Origin: Platerodrilus igneus
Taxonomy: Eukaryota; Arthropoda; Insecta; Coleoptera; Lycidae
Assembly (NCBI GenBank): GCA_036346225.1
Contig: JARFIW010001469.1
Location: 7,348,001 to 7,412,000, forward strand
Direction of reading: 5' to 3'
Length of the DNA: 64,000 nt
In this document: positions 23,437-34,988 of the stretch, piece by piece
How the letters are laid out: each line of letters begins with the position of its first letter
Position numbering within the stretch: the stretch's first letter is position 1
Notes under the pieces: model-generated
The model's database searches: none
Told to the model about the DNA's origin: nothing
Seen by the model: the letters and a program-made list of their open reading frames with translations, nothing else
Program-made: the position numbers and the translations under genes

Positions 23437-25000
23437 ACCGGGTGTAACGAAATAAGTGTAAAACATTTCAGGGGGTGATTCCTCATCGTAAAAGAGATAG
23501 GGTCTTTCATATAAAGAAACTTCATTGGAGCATCCCTTGTTAAGATACAGCCCCTTAAAGGGGGTACATAAAATTTGTTTTTCATTTTTTTTACAAACAC
23601 TAAAAATGTTACAAAATTGAAATTAAGGTGACATTTTTTTACTATCAAAAATACACTTACTCAGTAATTTATTTGGTCTACCCCATGGTTGTAAGGGGTG
23701 GAAAGCGTAACCCATAAAATTTATTTCCAATGAAACTTTTTGTCTTATTATATGTTTGCCATTTAAAAATTTATTTCCAATAGCTTATTTCATTCTAAAC
23801 AAAAAATGTCTTTTGAATTTTTTTCCCAAAATTAACCAGTTCGCAGAAAAAAATTATTTTACAAACAACTACAGAGATACATCGTCATAAATGCGAACTG
23901 GATTATTATTGTTATTTTGTAGTTACTACCTGCATCAAAGTATGATTAAAGATGAATAAACAAAACTAATTTATTAATAACAAAACATAGTAAATGTTCA
24001 ATATGCCACCTACAGTCATTACACATGCGTCTAGACATAGGCGCATTGAGCCACGTATTCGCTCAAATATTCCTGGAATCTCTCTAATTACCCTGCACGC
24101 ATCGATGATGCGGTTTCTTAAGTCCTCTACATCGCAACAGGAGTAGGATAAACCAAACTCGGTAAATGGCCCCAAGTAGAGAAATCGAGAGGATTCAAAT
24201 CCGGGGATCGAGCGGGCCAATTCTGTTGTTCTCCTTTACCTATCCAACGATTTGGGTATGTTTGAGTTAAATGCAGACGTGCTGCTTGACTAAAATGGGC
24301 GGGAACCCCATCATGCATAAAAAACATTACCCTTCTGATACCACAAGGAACTTCTTCCAGCAGTACTGGATGCACTTCTCTTAAAAATTGAGTGTATGCC
24401 TCACCATTTAATCGAGGAGGTAGGAAATGAGGACCAATTAAATAATCCCCAATAACTCCGACCCACATGTTAAGACAAAAATGTTCTTGATGGTTAGCTT
24501 GGACAATAACGTGAGAGTTTTCATCAGCCCATATGTGGTTATTATGAAAATTAATAATCTTGTTGCGAGAAAAAGTACATTCGTCTGTGAATTCGATCGT
24601 CTTCAGAAAGTCAGGATTTTTTCTAATCATTTCCAGCATCCAATTGAAAAATTCAAGACGGTTCGGAAAATCTCACGGTAACAATGCCTGTCATATGATC
24701 AACATTTAACTCGAAAGCAATCTTTCTAGTACTGCTAGTGAGTTGTTCTTCAACCAAATTAAGTACTGCTTCTTCAAGCTGTGATGCTCTAACTTCTCGA
24801 TGGCGACCACAATCCTGTGTACTTTTTTCGAGTGAACCATATTCTCGTAATCGTTGATGACGTTGGGCAAATATTCTATGCGAAGGAAGCTGCCGTTGTG
24901 GATACATTTCAGCATACCTTCTACAAGCTTCTAACCCATTATCCTGCGACAGACCGTAAACGTAATGCATATCAGCTATTTCCGCATTTGTGTATGCCAT
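23437..25000 (-). pseudogene. Tc1/mariner-type transposase, frameshifted
   Basis: Read on the minus strand from 25000. An N-terminal helix-turn-helix part (MAYTNAEIADMHYVYGLSQD, then RRYAEMYPQRQLPSHRIFAQ, HQRLREYGS) resembles the DNA-binding domain that precedes many insect DDE_3 transposases. After a frame break near 24645 the catalytic part follows: FTDECTF, MHDGVPAHF and RSPDLNPLDFSTWGHL. Counting from the second aspartate to the D of NPLD gives 41 residues between, a DD41D spacing. A second frame break near 24150 leads into a C-terminal helix region with IREIPGIFERIRGS. Beyond the coding part, about 23437 begins with CCGGGTGTAACGAAATAAG, a plausible terminal inverted repeat. I do not see its partner. 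Confidence 0.8.
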
Positions 25001-25059
25001 TTTAATAACAATGAATTATTAAACTAACAAATTAAGAACAGAACAACAGTAGGAGAAGG

Positions 25060-26730
25060 TTAGCGGTTCTGGGCCCTCATTTGCTCCAGAATCCTCATTT
25101 GCTCCCTCATCTGGACCATTTTTACATGTTAAAATCCACTATAAAGTGTTATTTTAAGGGATTTCCACTTTGCTCTCGCCTTGTGGACCGCCTTGTGGGA
25201 TTTTTTTACTCCAACCATCCCTACCCTAAAAAATCGGTAACCTAACCCCTAAAATTTTCGAGATACCTCCCGGTGCCTATAGGCACCGCACCGACAAGAT
25301 AAATCTATATTGTTTGGTATTAATTAATATTAGAATTTTCTCAGCTACCCGAATCTTTAGGAATTTTTTAGATTGCATCATCCCCTAGGGAGCTACCCTC
25401 ATTTTAAGATTTTTTACCGGTAGCGATTTCTGACCGTCGTTATAAATTTTTTAATACATCAAATTAGTCTAGAATTTTATGCAGAATCCGAATCCGTAAA
25501 TAGATTTAAAATCCGAGCACCGCCTGCAAAGTTATACCCCTTTAAAGTCCTGAACCTCTAAATTTTGCTCTTTGCTCATAAGCTAACCTAACAAATAGCT
25601 TTCTTCGACTAGCCATTGCATCTTTCGAGATAAACCTATCTTGTTTGGTATCAATTAATATTAGAATTTTCTCAGCTACCCAAATCTCTAGGAATTTTTT
25701 AGATTGCACCATCCACTAGGGAGCGACCCTCATTTTAAGATTTTTTGCTGGTAGCGATTTTTGATCGTCCGCATAAAATTTTTAACTATGCGACACATCA
25801 AATTAGTCTAAAATTTTACGCTGAATTCGAATATGCAAACAGATTTACAATCCGACCATCCCTTACAAAGTTACACTTTTAAAGTCCTGAACCTCTAATT
25901 TTTTTTTGCTCTATAAGCAAACCTAAGAAATAGTTTTCTTTAACTAGCCATTACATCTTTCGAGATAACCCTATCTTGTTTGGTATCAATTAATATTAGA
26001 TTTTTCTCAGCTACCCAAATCTCTTTAAATGTTTTAGATTGCACCATCCCCCAGGGAGCGACCCTCATTTTAAGATTTTTTGCTGGTAGCGATTTTTTGA
26101 TCGTCCGCATAAAATTTTTAACTATGCGACACATCAAATTAGTCTAAAATTTCTTGGAATTTTTCAGATAGCATCATCTCCCAGGGAGCTACTCTCATTT
26201 TAAGATTTTTTTACCGCTAGCGATTTCTGGCTGTCCTTATAAATCTATTAGACAAGCGACACATCAAATTAGTCTAGAATTTTATGCAGAATCCGAATCT
26301 GCAAACAGATTTGATATAGGATTGCTCCTTACAAAGTTACACATATACCCTCTGCGAGATAACTCTTTCTCCACATTTCCACCCACGAGATAAATGTATC
26401 TTGTTTGGTATCGATTAATATTAGAATTTTCTTAGCTACCCGAATCTTTAGGAATTTTTTAGCTTACATCACCTCCCAGGGAGCTACCCTCATTTTAAAT
26501 TTTTTTACCGGCAGCGATTTCTGACCGTCCTTATAAATTTTTTAACCATGTGACACATCAAATTAGTCTAGAATTTTACGCAGAATCCAAATATACAAAC
26601 AGATTTAAAATAGAACCGCTCCTTACAATGGTCACACTTTAAAGCTCCCAAACCTCTAAATTTTTTGCTCATCTATGACAGACTTTAACCAACCATTCCT
26701 GAAAATCTAAAACCGAGGTAATTTGAGAAA
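25060..26730 (+). repeat. Inverted satellite structure, left arm
   Basis: Holds a head segment (25060-25320) and about five tandem units of 300-335 bp, one shortened. Each unit contains TTGTTTGGTATC.ATTAATAT, TTTTCTCAGCTACC, CCAGGGAGC.ACCCTCATTTT, TAGCGATTT and ACATCAAATTAGTCTA.AATT. The CCCTCATTTTAAG word recurs near 25398, 25731, 26063, 26191 and 26489. The reverse complement of the same head and units forms 29560-30770. Confidence 0.85.
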
Positions 26731-26862
26731 TGAAACCTTTATAAGCCATAATTGTTTAAATGGCTCCATGCTTGGCATTAAATATTTTTAAATTTTGTTA
26801 TGTATAATGTCAGAATAAAAATTTTAGAATAGTATTACATTGCTCTTTATTTATAAAAGGCT

Positions 26863-27030
26863 ATGACATCACCACCATGGATGTGTCTAGGGTGTACACG
26901 AGGAAAGCAGATGTTAACAGTCACCAAGCATCTAATTCTTTATTTGGGTGGTATGGAGTACTTGCTGGTGTATGTATCCGAAGTAAAAAACACGATTTGT
27001 ACACGCAGATTATTAATAAAATTAGTTTAT
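26863..27030 (+). repeat. Direct repeat 1 with open frame
   Basis: Shares about 100 bp (ACGAGG.AA, AGCATCTAATTCT.TATTTG, GAGTACTT.C.GGT) with 28815-28910. In one frame it reads through MDVSRVYTRKADVNSHQASN, then SLFGWYGVLAGV. The other copy keeps the matching frame as TRESEVDRHRASNSLFGRYR, which hints at a shared protein ancestor. No family recognised. Confidence 0.4.
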
Positions 27031-27112
27031 CTACTCCTATTTAGTTATAATACCATTATTCATATACTTTTGAACAAGTAATAGTGTTCATAATTAAACA
27101 CCGTGAGTTATG

Positions 27113-27137
27113 AGCGTGAGTTATAATAACTCACGCT
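27113..27137. repeat. Perfect 12-bp-arm palindrome
   Basis: AGCGTGAGTTAT, one base, then its exact reverse complement. It shares GTGAGTTAT with the MITE-like element 170 bp downstream. Confidence 0.85.
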
Positions 27138-27301
27138 TCCAGCTTATATTTCTATTTAATTACCTACCAAAAATATCAAAGTAGCCATGCTCATTGACAT
27201 TTACGTAATGTCAAACAAATTTGTACTATAATTTTTTTAAAATAATCTTGATTACATGTGTTTATTAAAACTTGTTACTGTGCTTATAGTCGTAGATAAA
27301 G

Positions 27302-27429
27302 TATAGTATTCAACATACGGCAATGGCAATAACTCACTTGATGAATTACGGCACTCGCCTTCGGCTCGTGCCGCAAACTTCATCTGCGTGAGTTATTGCC
27401 TACATTACCGTATGTTGAATAATATACTA
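27302..27429. mobile_element. Palindromic MITE-like element (~128 bp)
   Basis: Nearly the whole element is one hairpin. The left arm starts TATAGTATTCAACATACGG and runs through GGCAATAACTCA. The right arm mirrors it as TGAGTTATTGCC, CCGTATGTTGAA and ATATACTA. The tip has its own strong stem, GCGGCAC versus GTGCCGC, around TCGCCTTCGGC. There is no coding capacity. It looks like a foldback-type miniature element. Confidence 0.7.
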
Positions 27430-27744
27430 TTATCGAGCGAAGATGACAAGCGTAACGTCATTTTTGGAAGCATATCAACCTATGCATGGGGGCATAAAGA
27501 TATAGGTCTAAGATAGTTGTTTATATTTGTATAGATTTTGTAAATCTATTGTATATATTAGTTTTCAAATTCCATAATTTTTAAGTTCCTCGCCCACCTT
27601 CCAAATCCTTCCTGCTTCTATCCTGGTGGACAGAGTATACGTGTTATCTCCATGTGGTGTTTGCGGGACACAGCGGTTTTAGATTTCTATGGATGGTTGG
27701 TTAAAGCACATGTCTTGGGTAGCGAAGAAAAGGGTTTTAAAGAT

Positions 27745-27900
27745 GGAGTTAAATAAAGATGGGTAAAAATTAGAGGTTTGGGTCTTTAAAAGGCGTGACT
27801 CTGTAAGGGGTGGTCCTATTTAAAATCTATTTACAGATTTGAGCTCCCTAGAAAAATCTAATATTAGGTGATACCAAACAAAATATAGTTATCTTAAAAG
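27745..27900 (-). repeat. Decayed satellite fragment
   Basis: AAATTAGAGGTTTGGG, GTGACTCTGTAAGGGGTGGTCC and AATCTAATATTAGGTGATACC correspond to one right-arm satellite unit with its middle deleted. Confidence 0.6.
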
Positions 27901-28799
27901 AGTGACTATCCCGCGGATAATAAATACAATATACCGCCTGTCAACAAAAAAGTTGTAGGGAAATTCAAAGACGGATTTAATGGGGGTCTAGTATTAGAAT
28001 TCGTTGGTACAAAAGCCAAGCAAAAGGGGTGAGAATGCAACTACGCAACAGTGTGTAGGAGAATAAGGATTCTCTCCAATAAAAAATTAAAGTTTCCATG
28101 TACGTAACACCAGTCATTGGGAAATGGTAGAAATGTTAAACCTATAAAGGCGATTATTAATTGTGGTTTAGAAAAATAGTAAATAAAATAGCTTAGACTG
28201 ATTAATGTATATGGTTACATATTCTCGTACACATCCACAAACATCTGCTTACGTCCACATACGAACATGGCGATGCCGGTAGTTTTGGTTTAACAAATAG
28301 TAGGAAAGATACGTTAGGTGTTAGTGTGTGGAAGCCCATCGGATCGCTGGATTCAAAAAGAACGGTGCGGCGGAATGTATGATGGTTCCCGTTAAAATAA
28401 TCGAAAGTGGTTAATCGATCGCATTAGATGTTTAAATATGCGAAAGTGTAAAAGCCTACATGAGCAAAATTTAATTACCAGACCAAAAAGTGCGCGATGT
28501 GCTATACTTTAAAAAAAGTATAGAATGGTGCTTTGCAGCGGTCCTAGCAGTAAAAAAGGCGACTGACTTTTTCAAGCAACTACAAGAATAGCAGTAGCGC
28601 AGAGAAGGGGTATGCATGTATTATACAGCGCACTGTTACTATAAAATATGTTAGTTTACGGGTAGCTCGAACGTGCAATTGATCACGACTTATAGATCTC
28701 TCGGAGGTTTAAAAATTCTGAGACCATTGTCGTTTGAAAAATGTTTGAAAATTATCAGAACGGGGGCGGGTTGAAGTATAAGTTAGATGGATGATTGAC

Positions 28800-28910
28800 C
28801 GAGTTTTTTCTACCTTTTACGAGGGAATCGGAAGTTGACAGACATCGAGCATCTAATTCTCTATTTGGGCGATATCGAGTACTTACCGGTTCTAGAAATA
28901 ATTACGTGTT
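28800..28910 (+). repeat. Direct repeat 2 with open frame
   Basis: Second copy of the 26863-27030 repeat, about 1.95 kb downstream and in the same orientation. It is shifted out of frame at its 5' side. Confidence 0.4.
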
Positions 28911-29559
28911 ACCGACCGCTATGCGGCAGATTTGGATCTAGGAAATGAGCAACCTACAAAAGTACGGAATACTCGGTATTAATGCTAATTGGTTTAGTGA
29001 CCGCGCTTGTGCACTCTTCGAGCGTCTTCGGCAATCTTCGATTGTTTCCAAAGAAAATATTCAAGCTTGCCATTTCCGAAAATATGACGTAGAAGTTATT
29101 TAAAATTAAATTGCCTTAGTAGTAAGTATCCTGAAGACGACAAGTTTGGTATTTCCTTAGTAAAGGTTTAAGTGTTTATTTAAAATTTGTATTTCCCTAA
29201 ATACGTAGTCGAGGACGTACTAGAAAGTACATTGTGTTATTAATAATCTTCAAGCAATTATATGTGAATTTCTAATGCACTGTATTCAAACATAATTAAT
29301 AGAAAGTCTATTGAAAAGAAATTATACACAGCTTTCACATGTAATTTGAGTAATCGTAAAGCAATTAGTTTTGGAAGCGAAATATATTTTCCAAGTACAT
29401 ATTTAGCATTGAGTATATACTTATTTGTGACGTGCTGAGTAATTAGGAAAATGTTAAACCAGAAATTGATAACTGTTTAAAATTTTAAAAGTCGTGGTTT
29501 TGAATATTCTAAAAACAGTACATTACTGTTTGAAAATGGTTTTAAATATTAAACACTTA

Positions 29560-30990
29560 TGGCTTATAAAGGGTTTATTTCTAAAATTACCTCGGTTTTA
29601 GATTTTCAGGAATGGAATAGATGAGCAAAAAATTTAGAGGTTTGGGAGCTTTAAAGTGTGACTTTGTAAGGAGCGGTCCTATTTCAAATCTGTTTGTATA
29701 TTTGGATTCTGCGTAAAATTCTAGACTAATTTGATGTGTCACATGGTTAAAAAATTTATAAGAACGGTCAGAAATCGCTGCTGGTAAAAAATCTTAAAAT
29801 GAGGGTAGCTCCCTGGGAGGTGATGTAAGCTAAAAAATTCCTAGAGATTCGGGTAGCTGAGAAAATTCTAATATTAATTGATACCAAACAAGGTAGGTTT
29901 ATCTCGTGGGTGGAAATGTGGAGAAAGATTTATCTCGCAGAGGGTATATGTGTAACTTTGTAAGGAGCGATCCTATATCAAATGTGTTTGCAGATTCGGA
30001 TTCTGCACAAAATTCTAGACTAATTTGATGTGTCGCTTGTCTAAGAGATTTATAAGGACAGCCAGAAATCGCTACCGGTAAAAAAATCTTAAAATGAGGG
30101 TAGCTCCTTGGGGGATGATGCCATCTGAAAAATTCTAAGAAATTCAGGTAGCTGAGAAAATCTAATATTAATTGATACCAAACAAGGTAGGGTTATCTCG
30201 AAAGATGCAATGGCTAGTCAAAGAAAACTATTTGTTAGGTTTGCTTATAGAGCAAAAAAAATTTAGAGGTAAGTGAGGGTCGGATTATAAATCTGTTTGC
30301 ATATTTGAATTCAGCGTAAAATTCTAGACTAATTTGATGTGTCGCATGGTTAAAAAATTTATGCGGACGACCAAAAAATCGCTACCAGCAAAAAATCTTA
30401 AAATGAGGGTCGCTCCCTGGGGGATGGTGCAATCTAAAAAATTCCAGAGATTCGGGTAGCCGAGAAAATTCTAATATTAATTGATACCAAATAATATAGA
30501 TTTATCTTGTGGGTGCGGTGCCTATAGGCACCGAGAGGTATCTCGAAAATTTTAGCGGTTAGTTTACCGATTTTTTAGGGTAGGGATGGTTGGGGTAAAA
30601 AAATCCCACAAGGCGGTCCACAAGGCGAGAGCAAGGTGGAAATCCCTTAAAATAAGACTTTATAGTGGATTTTTACATGTAAAAATGGTCCAGATGAAGG
30701 AGCAATTGAGGATTCTGGAGCAAATGAGGGCCCAGAACCGGGAACCTCCTCCTACTAACAACAACACACAATTATTAATTCAATTTCAAAATGTACAAAC
30801 TGACAGCGTGATAACAATTTAATTGTCACTGTCACTAATAGCGGCCTACTAGATAAATTAGTTTCGCATTTTTGTCTTATGACGATGTGGCTGTAGCTGT
30901 TTGTAAAATAATTTTTTTCTGCAAACTGGTTAATTTTGGGCAAAAAATTCAAGAAACATTTTTTGTTTAGAAGCAATATTCTGCCTCAAA
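29560..30990 (-). repeat. Inverted satellite structure, right arm
   Basis: About three units in inverted orientation (CTTAAAATGAGGG words near 29792, 30090 and 30395), then the head segment (30500-30770). From about 30870 to 30985 it matches the reverse complement of 23770-23900, sequence that in the left arm lies on the far side of the transposase. So the right arm is the same structure with the transposase removed, and is shorter by two units. Confidence 0.85.
30586..30822 (+). CDS. Small ORF in the inverted head segment, unknown
   Basis: A 78-residue frame beginning VGVKKSHKAVHKARARWKSL and later KEQLRILEQMRAQNREPPPT. It is basic at first, with a short heptad-like glutamine- and leucine-rich stretch, then PT- and N-rich. 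The mirror copy in the left arm (minus strand, about 25245-25060) keeps most of the reading but has a stop about 30 codons in. Its bases are GC-richer than the satellite around it. It may be the end of a transposon accessory protein or of a captured exon. I do not recognise it. Confidence 0.3.
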   Translation: MVGVKKSHKAVHKARARWKSLKIRLYSGFLHVKMVQMKEQLRILEQMRAQNREPPPTNNNTQLLIQFQNVQTDSVITI

Positions 30991-31229
30991 CGAAAGAAAT
31001 TAATTTCACTTGAGTGACACTACATTTAATACCCATAAGTGTGAAGTAATTTTTTAACTAACTATAAATTATATAGCTGAAAAGTTACAGGAAGGTAAAA
31101 ATCAGTGATGACATAAATACCTGAAATACCATCTGGACTATAAACTAATATCTTTTACCACAAAGTTGTGACCTCGGCCATCCTGACATCAAGTATCCTC
31201 TACTGATGATAAAAGTAAGATAAATAAAT

Positions 31230-32155
31230 TATAATTGGATTTCTCTAAATAAATTAAAAATAGATATAGATAAATTAACAGACAATAATATCAGAAAGGA
31301 GTATATAAACAGGATAGGCAGGGTATTTTAGATTGGCATCAACATAAAAGGAATCTTGCAGTACCTAAAGAAAGCATTAGAGGCAGCATAATTTATATTA
31401 GGAACTAACAAGTATGTAGTTCGGAAAGAAGAGGAAACTCATGATATTTTATGTATAGCAGAGCAAAGAGGGAAATTGAAGGTTTGACAACTGAGAAAGC
31501 TAATGTAGGAAATTAAGGAATAAGTTAAATAGATTGATTATGAAGTGCAATTGGTACTAACTAATGGTATTGTAGACATCTCATCACAGGATTGGAACTT
31601 CTGCTGAAGAATTACTGAGAGAAATAGTACGATAAGTACATTAAAAAAAGATATAGCAGACAGGTAGGAAACATATACCGAAACCGATTTCACTGAACAC
31701 TATTTGACGAATTTGGAATACAGGGAAATGGACACACGCAAAATATGGTGCAAAATACTAAGATTAAAATGTTAAAAAGTCTTAAAATAACTACCGTAAG
31801 GAAAAAGCATAGAGACACATAAGCTGATAGTCTAGCTGTTTGGATATGATGCTCAGCCAGTAGTACACATTATATAAAGTCATCAACAGTTTATAGAGGA
31901 GAATATTGAAGGGAGAACTTTGTAAGAAGTAGATTAATGATGCTTCAAAGAAAAGTAGTATTGGAGAATGCTAAAACTGTTCAAAAATTAAATACAGAAA
32001 AAATTAATAGAGGATGGACTATTAGAAAGAACTACGGAACTAAGAATGTACTAACATTTATAATCGATACAAGAAAAAAACTGTTAAGAGTGGGAATGAC
32101 TATTGCAATACATGTAATAAATATAGTGATGGCTCGACATATTGTAATGTAGGTT
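31230..32155 (+). pseudogene. Degraded LINE remnant (RTE-like)
   Basis: Between many stops the plus strand gives fragments in the order expected between endonuclease and RT of RTE-like LINEs: WISLNKLK-IDKLTDNNIRKE, then KGILQYLKKALEAA, LGTNKYVVRKEEE and TDFTEHYLTNLE. The family typically has E-x-R-K-x-Y, W..IK.AI.EAA...LG.KK. and F.E.Y..LL. No catalytic motif survives. The last part (31937-32152) is open for 71 codons but has no recognised motif. Confidence 0.4.
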
Positions 32156-33060
32156 TAATTTGTTTACGGTAATTTAGTACAATTACAACAATTAAGATCG
32201 ATGACAAGGTCGAAAATTGTGTACAAAGGCAATTGGTATTAAAGCTTTTCAGTATAAAAATCCATAATTTAAGCACGGTTCGTTTATTAAATATAGCATA
32301 AACTAAAGCAGTCGACGAACGTTACAAGATTTAATATTGTAAACACGTTAAAACAGTCAAGGATTTCATAGAACAGACGTGGAGTAAATAAACGATTCTT
32401 GTAAAAGTGAGTATACCTTGAGAATATAATTCGAGGTAAATTGTGTTAACGGAAAAACGCAAGGCTAACAGCAACGGTCTACTAGTTCAAAACAGATCAA
32501 TAAAATTAGGTGACAGACAATATTTAATACGTAACAGTGGCAGATGCAAGACAAAAATTTTCAAACGCGTGTCAGACGAGTATACTTTAAAAACAAATAA
32601 GAGGGACGAATATGCAACATGTTTGTAGATGATATCGATTTTTCAAGGCGCACATAAAAGAAGGGAGAAGTAACCGTGAACAATTTAGTAATAGAGGGGC
32701 TACAACAAAGACAGAAAACACGGGACAGAGATATATCAAAAAGGCAGAAATAACGTAGACACTTTAGGTAGAAAAGGAAGGCAAAGCTGAGAGATGTTAT
32801 TATGAGGGTGCAAGGCAGATAATTGTATGAACGCGCACACAATTTGTATTTGTATGGGGTTAAGAGAAGAGTGAAAATTTCAAGGAATATTTGGACGGTT
32901 GGCAAGTTTAGCCAGTTTTTCGTGGTAATCAAGTGTTTATGTTGACGATTTCCGAGTTTTGAAAGACCGTTGTGTATACGTACATGTGTATTTTGTGGAA
33001 TTGAGTGGCCGTTGGCAACTTTACAAGGAATAGGTAACAAAAATACAGGCATTTTAAGTG
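32156..33060. other. Non-coding stretch
   Basis: No recognisable gene. The longest frame (minus strand, 33052-32561) is rich in cysteine, leucine and phenylalanine, as expected from the complement of A-rich DNA, and I treat it as chance. Confidence 0.45.
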
Positions 33061-33070
33061 GGGCTGTGGT

Positions 33071-33078
33071 TATATAAG
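33071..33078 (+). promoter_or_regulatory. TATA-box-like motif
   Basis: TATATAAG in a GC-richer setting, about 270 bp upstream of the open frame at 33338. It could serve a host gene or an LTR-type promoter. Confidence 0.3.
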
Positions 33079-33337
33079 CGTTGCTGGAGGCGGCATTCGC
33101 TTTCTCTTATTTTCCAAGTCTACAAAAGATCATCCTAGCTTCAAACCACGTGACTAGTACAGTCCTACTTGAAATTTACAAGTGTCTTTGATGCACAAGT
33201 AGGTGCAACTTAGTTTAAACCTAGTGAACCGTAGTAAATCATAGTAATACTTGCAGCAGGATGACTTGTAAGTAGAGAATTATTTACAAATTGAATGAGG
33301 GTGCTTGTTGCACATTGAGTGGAAGAAGAGGTGATGT

Positions 33338-33508
33338 TTGGACCTGGAACAGCAGTCCAGAGGGATTGTTGAGGATTTGGGCGAACAACGAGTTCGAGAT
33401 GGAATTGCTGTCCACAGTGGAAGGCATCAACATGGAGTGATCCTCGACATGCAGTCATTTTGGAAGGCATCCACAGAGGCGGTGATCTGGAAGAAGAAGA
33501 CTCGCCAG
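33338..33508 (+). CDS. Possible first coding exon, unknown
   Basis: A 57-codon open stretch starting ATG at 33338 ends exactly in phase 0 at CAG|GTAACG (33506-33514), a good 5' splice-site match. Base composition is near 50 percent GC, well above the surroundings. A TATA-like box lies upstream. The peptide (MDLEQQSRGIVEDLGEQRVR, then GRHQHGVILDMQSF) matches no family I know. The opposite strand is also open here (33470-33210), so chance is possible. This is the only place in the window that looks at all like a host gene, and the next exon is not found. Confidence 0.25.
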
Positions 33509-33529
33509 GTAACGAATTTTTTTTGTTGA

Positions 33530-34988
33530 AACTGTTGTACTGGTGCCGATTTATTTAAACTACTAGTGATTTGAGTTTTATTTGGTGAAAATTTTTATGA
33601 ACCGAAAATTAATTTTATTGACATATGTAAAGGACAAATTTTTTTTTTATTATAAATCTGAGGGTGTAAATGCTTGTATAATATTTCACAGATGTAAGAG
33701 GTAAACGGGTCTTTTGCCATTACAAAAATCAAATTCCTTTGGTATTAAAGTGCAAGGGCGTAAATGATTGATTGATGATTGAGTGGAAATTAGAACGGGT
33801 TAATAGTCAATTGTATTATATAATAAACTAAAAATTGACATCGTGTAATATATTTCCTTAGACGCGTTTTAGTTTATAAATGTTAGCAAAACTGTCGGTT
33901 GCTCGCAATATAACTTGGACTTAGATTCTAGCAGAGAACAAGCATACAACTAAAGATCAAAGTTCAATAGTCATGTATGTAGTAAAACGGACTCAAAAAA
34001 ATGAAGAAACAACTGGTTAGACATTACCAAAAACAGAAAACATGTTACACTAATGACGTTTCGCCGCATTATACATAGTTCTATACCATGGAAAACCATT
34101 TAATATCGACAAAGATTACCTGAGAGCAACGAATTATAGAAAACCATCTAACATAATAGATAATAGTTTTCAATGGGTTAAAATAACGACTTACCAAGGA
34201 TGATATAATTTCACATAATTACTGAACACTGGATTAACAATACTAACTAACAAAATAAAATTTGTTAACTTAAATCGAAACGTGCCTGATGGCGACTTGC
34301 TTATCTTAGTAAACTTTTACAAAATTCTTAAAACCCAACGCAGGATCGACAGGTTTGTTTTTCTTAATCTTGATGTTTGGATCACTTGAAAATCGATTGC
34401 CAAAATTGTTAAGAATTATGTTATTATGAAATACTTACATAAAAGTATTTGCAATCATGGTAAAAATCTGGTACAAATATTAATCTCTATAAAAATTCCA
34501 GCAACGATATACTCGGTATCTATTTTTATAGAAACTTCTATTACCAAAGTTCTATAACATTACCTTTCACAGGTTTTCTCTAATTTTGCTTTGGTTTTCC
34601 AAATCCGAAGCTTAGATTGTATAAAGAATTTCTCAGTAATGAGATACTGCATTGAATGAAAAAGAAAACCGATTTCCTACAGCAGCATTTGCCTCTATTC
34701 TATGCATAACTGAAACGTGATTCTGCCTTCCATCAGTGGCTTTTGTACATAATTAGATTTTCAGTCGAAGTAACTATCATTGGCAACCTTTACGTGTGAA
34801 GAGAAATGCTAAATTGAGTTGTAAGTTGCGGTTTCCAGCTACCTATTGTAGTCTCGACACCTATGATTACCTTTATGCGCGCATACCTATAAGTATGCTG
34901 AGTGCAAGACAGTATTTGCGTTTAATTAAATCTTTACATTGCTCTAGCTGAAATTAGGTGTTCATCTAATAACAATTACAATTCTATT
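33530..34988. other. Non-coding stretch
   Basis: AT-rich, no recognised features. The last few hundred bases may belong to the 5' part of the Penelope-like element. Confidence 0.5.

Larger units (their letters stand above)
26731..29559. other. Centre of the inverted satellite structure
   Basis: 2.8 kb between the arms. It contains the direct repeat pair at 26863-27030 and 28800-28910, a small palindrome at 27113-27137, a palindromic MITE-like element at 27302-27429, and a decayed satellite fragment at about 27745-27900. The rest has no recognisable content. Confidence 0.6.

Noticed and set aside
32561..33052. 163-codon open frame on the minus strand
   Set aside because: Its composition (L, F, C, S, T rich) is that of complemented A-rich DNA, and it has no recognisable motif, no promoter and no homologous copy in the window.
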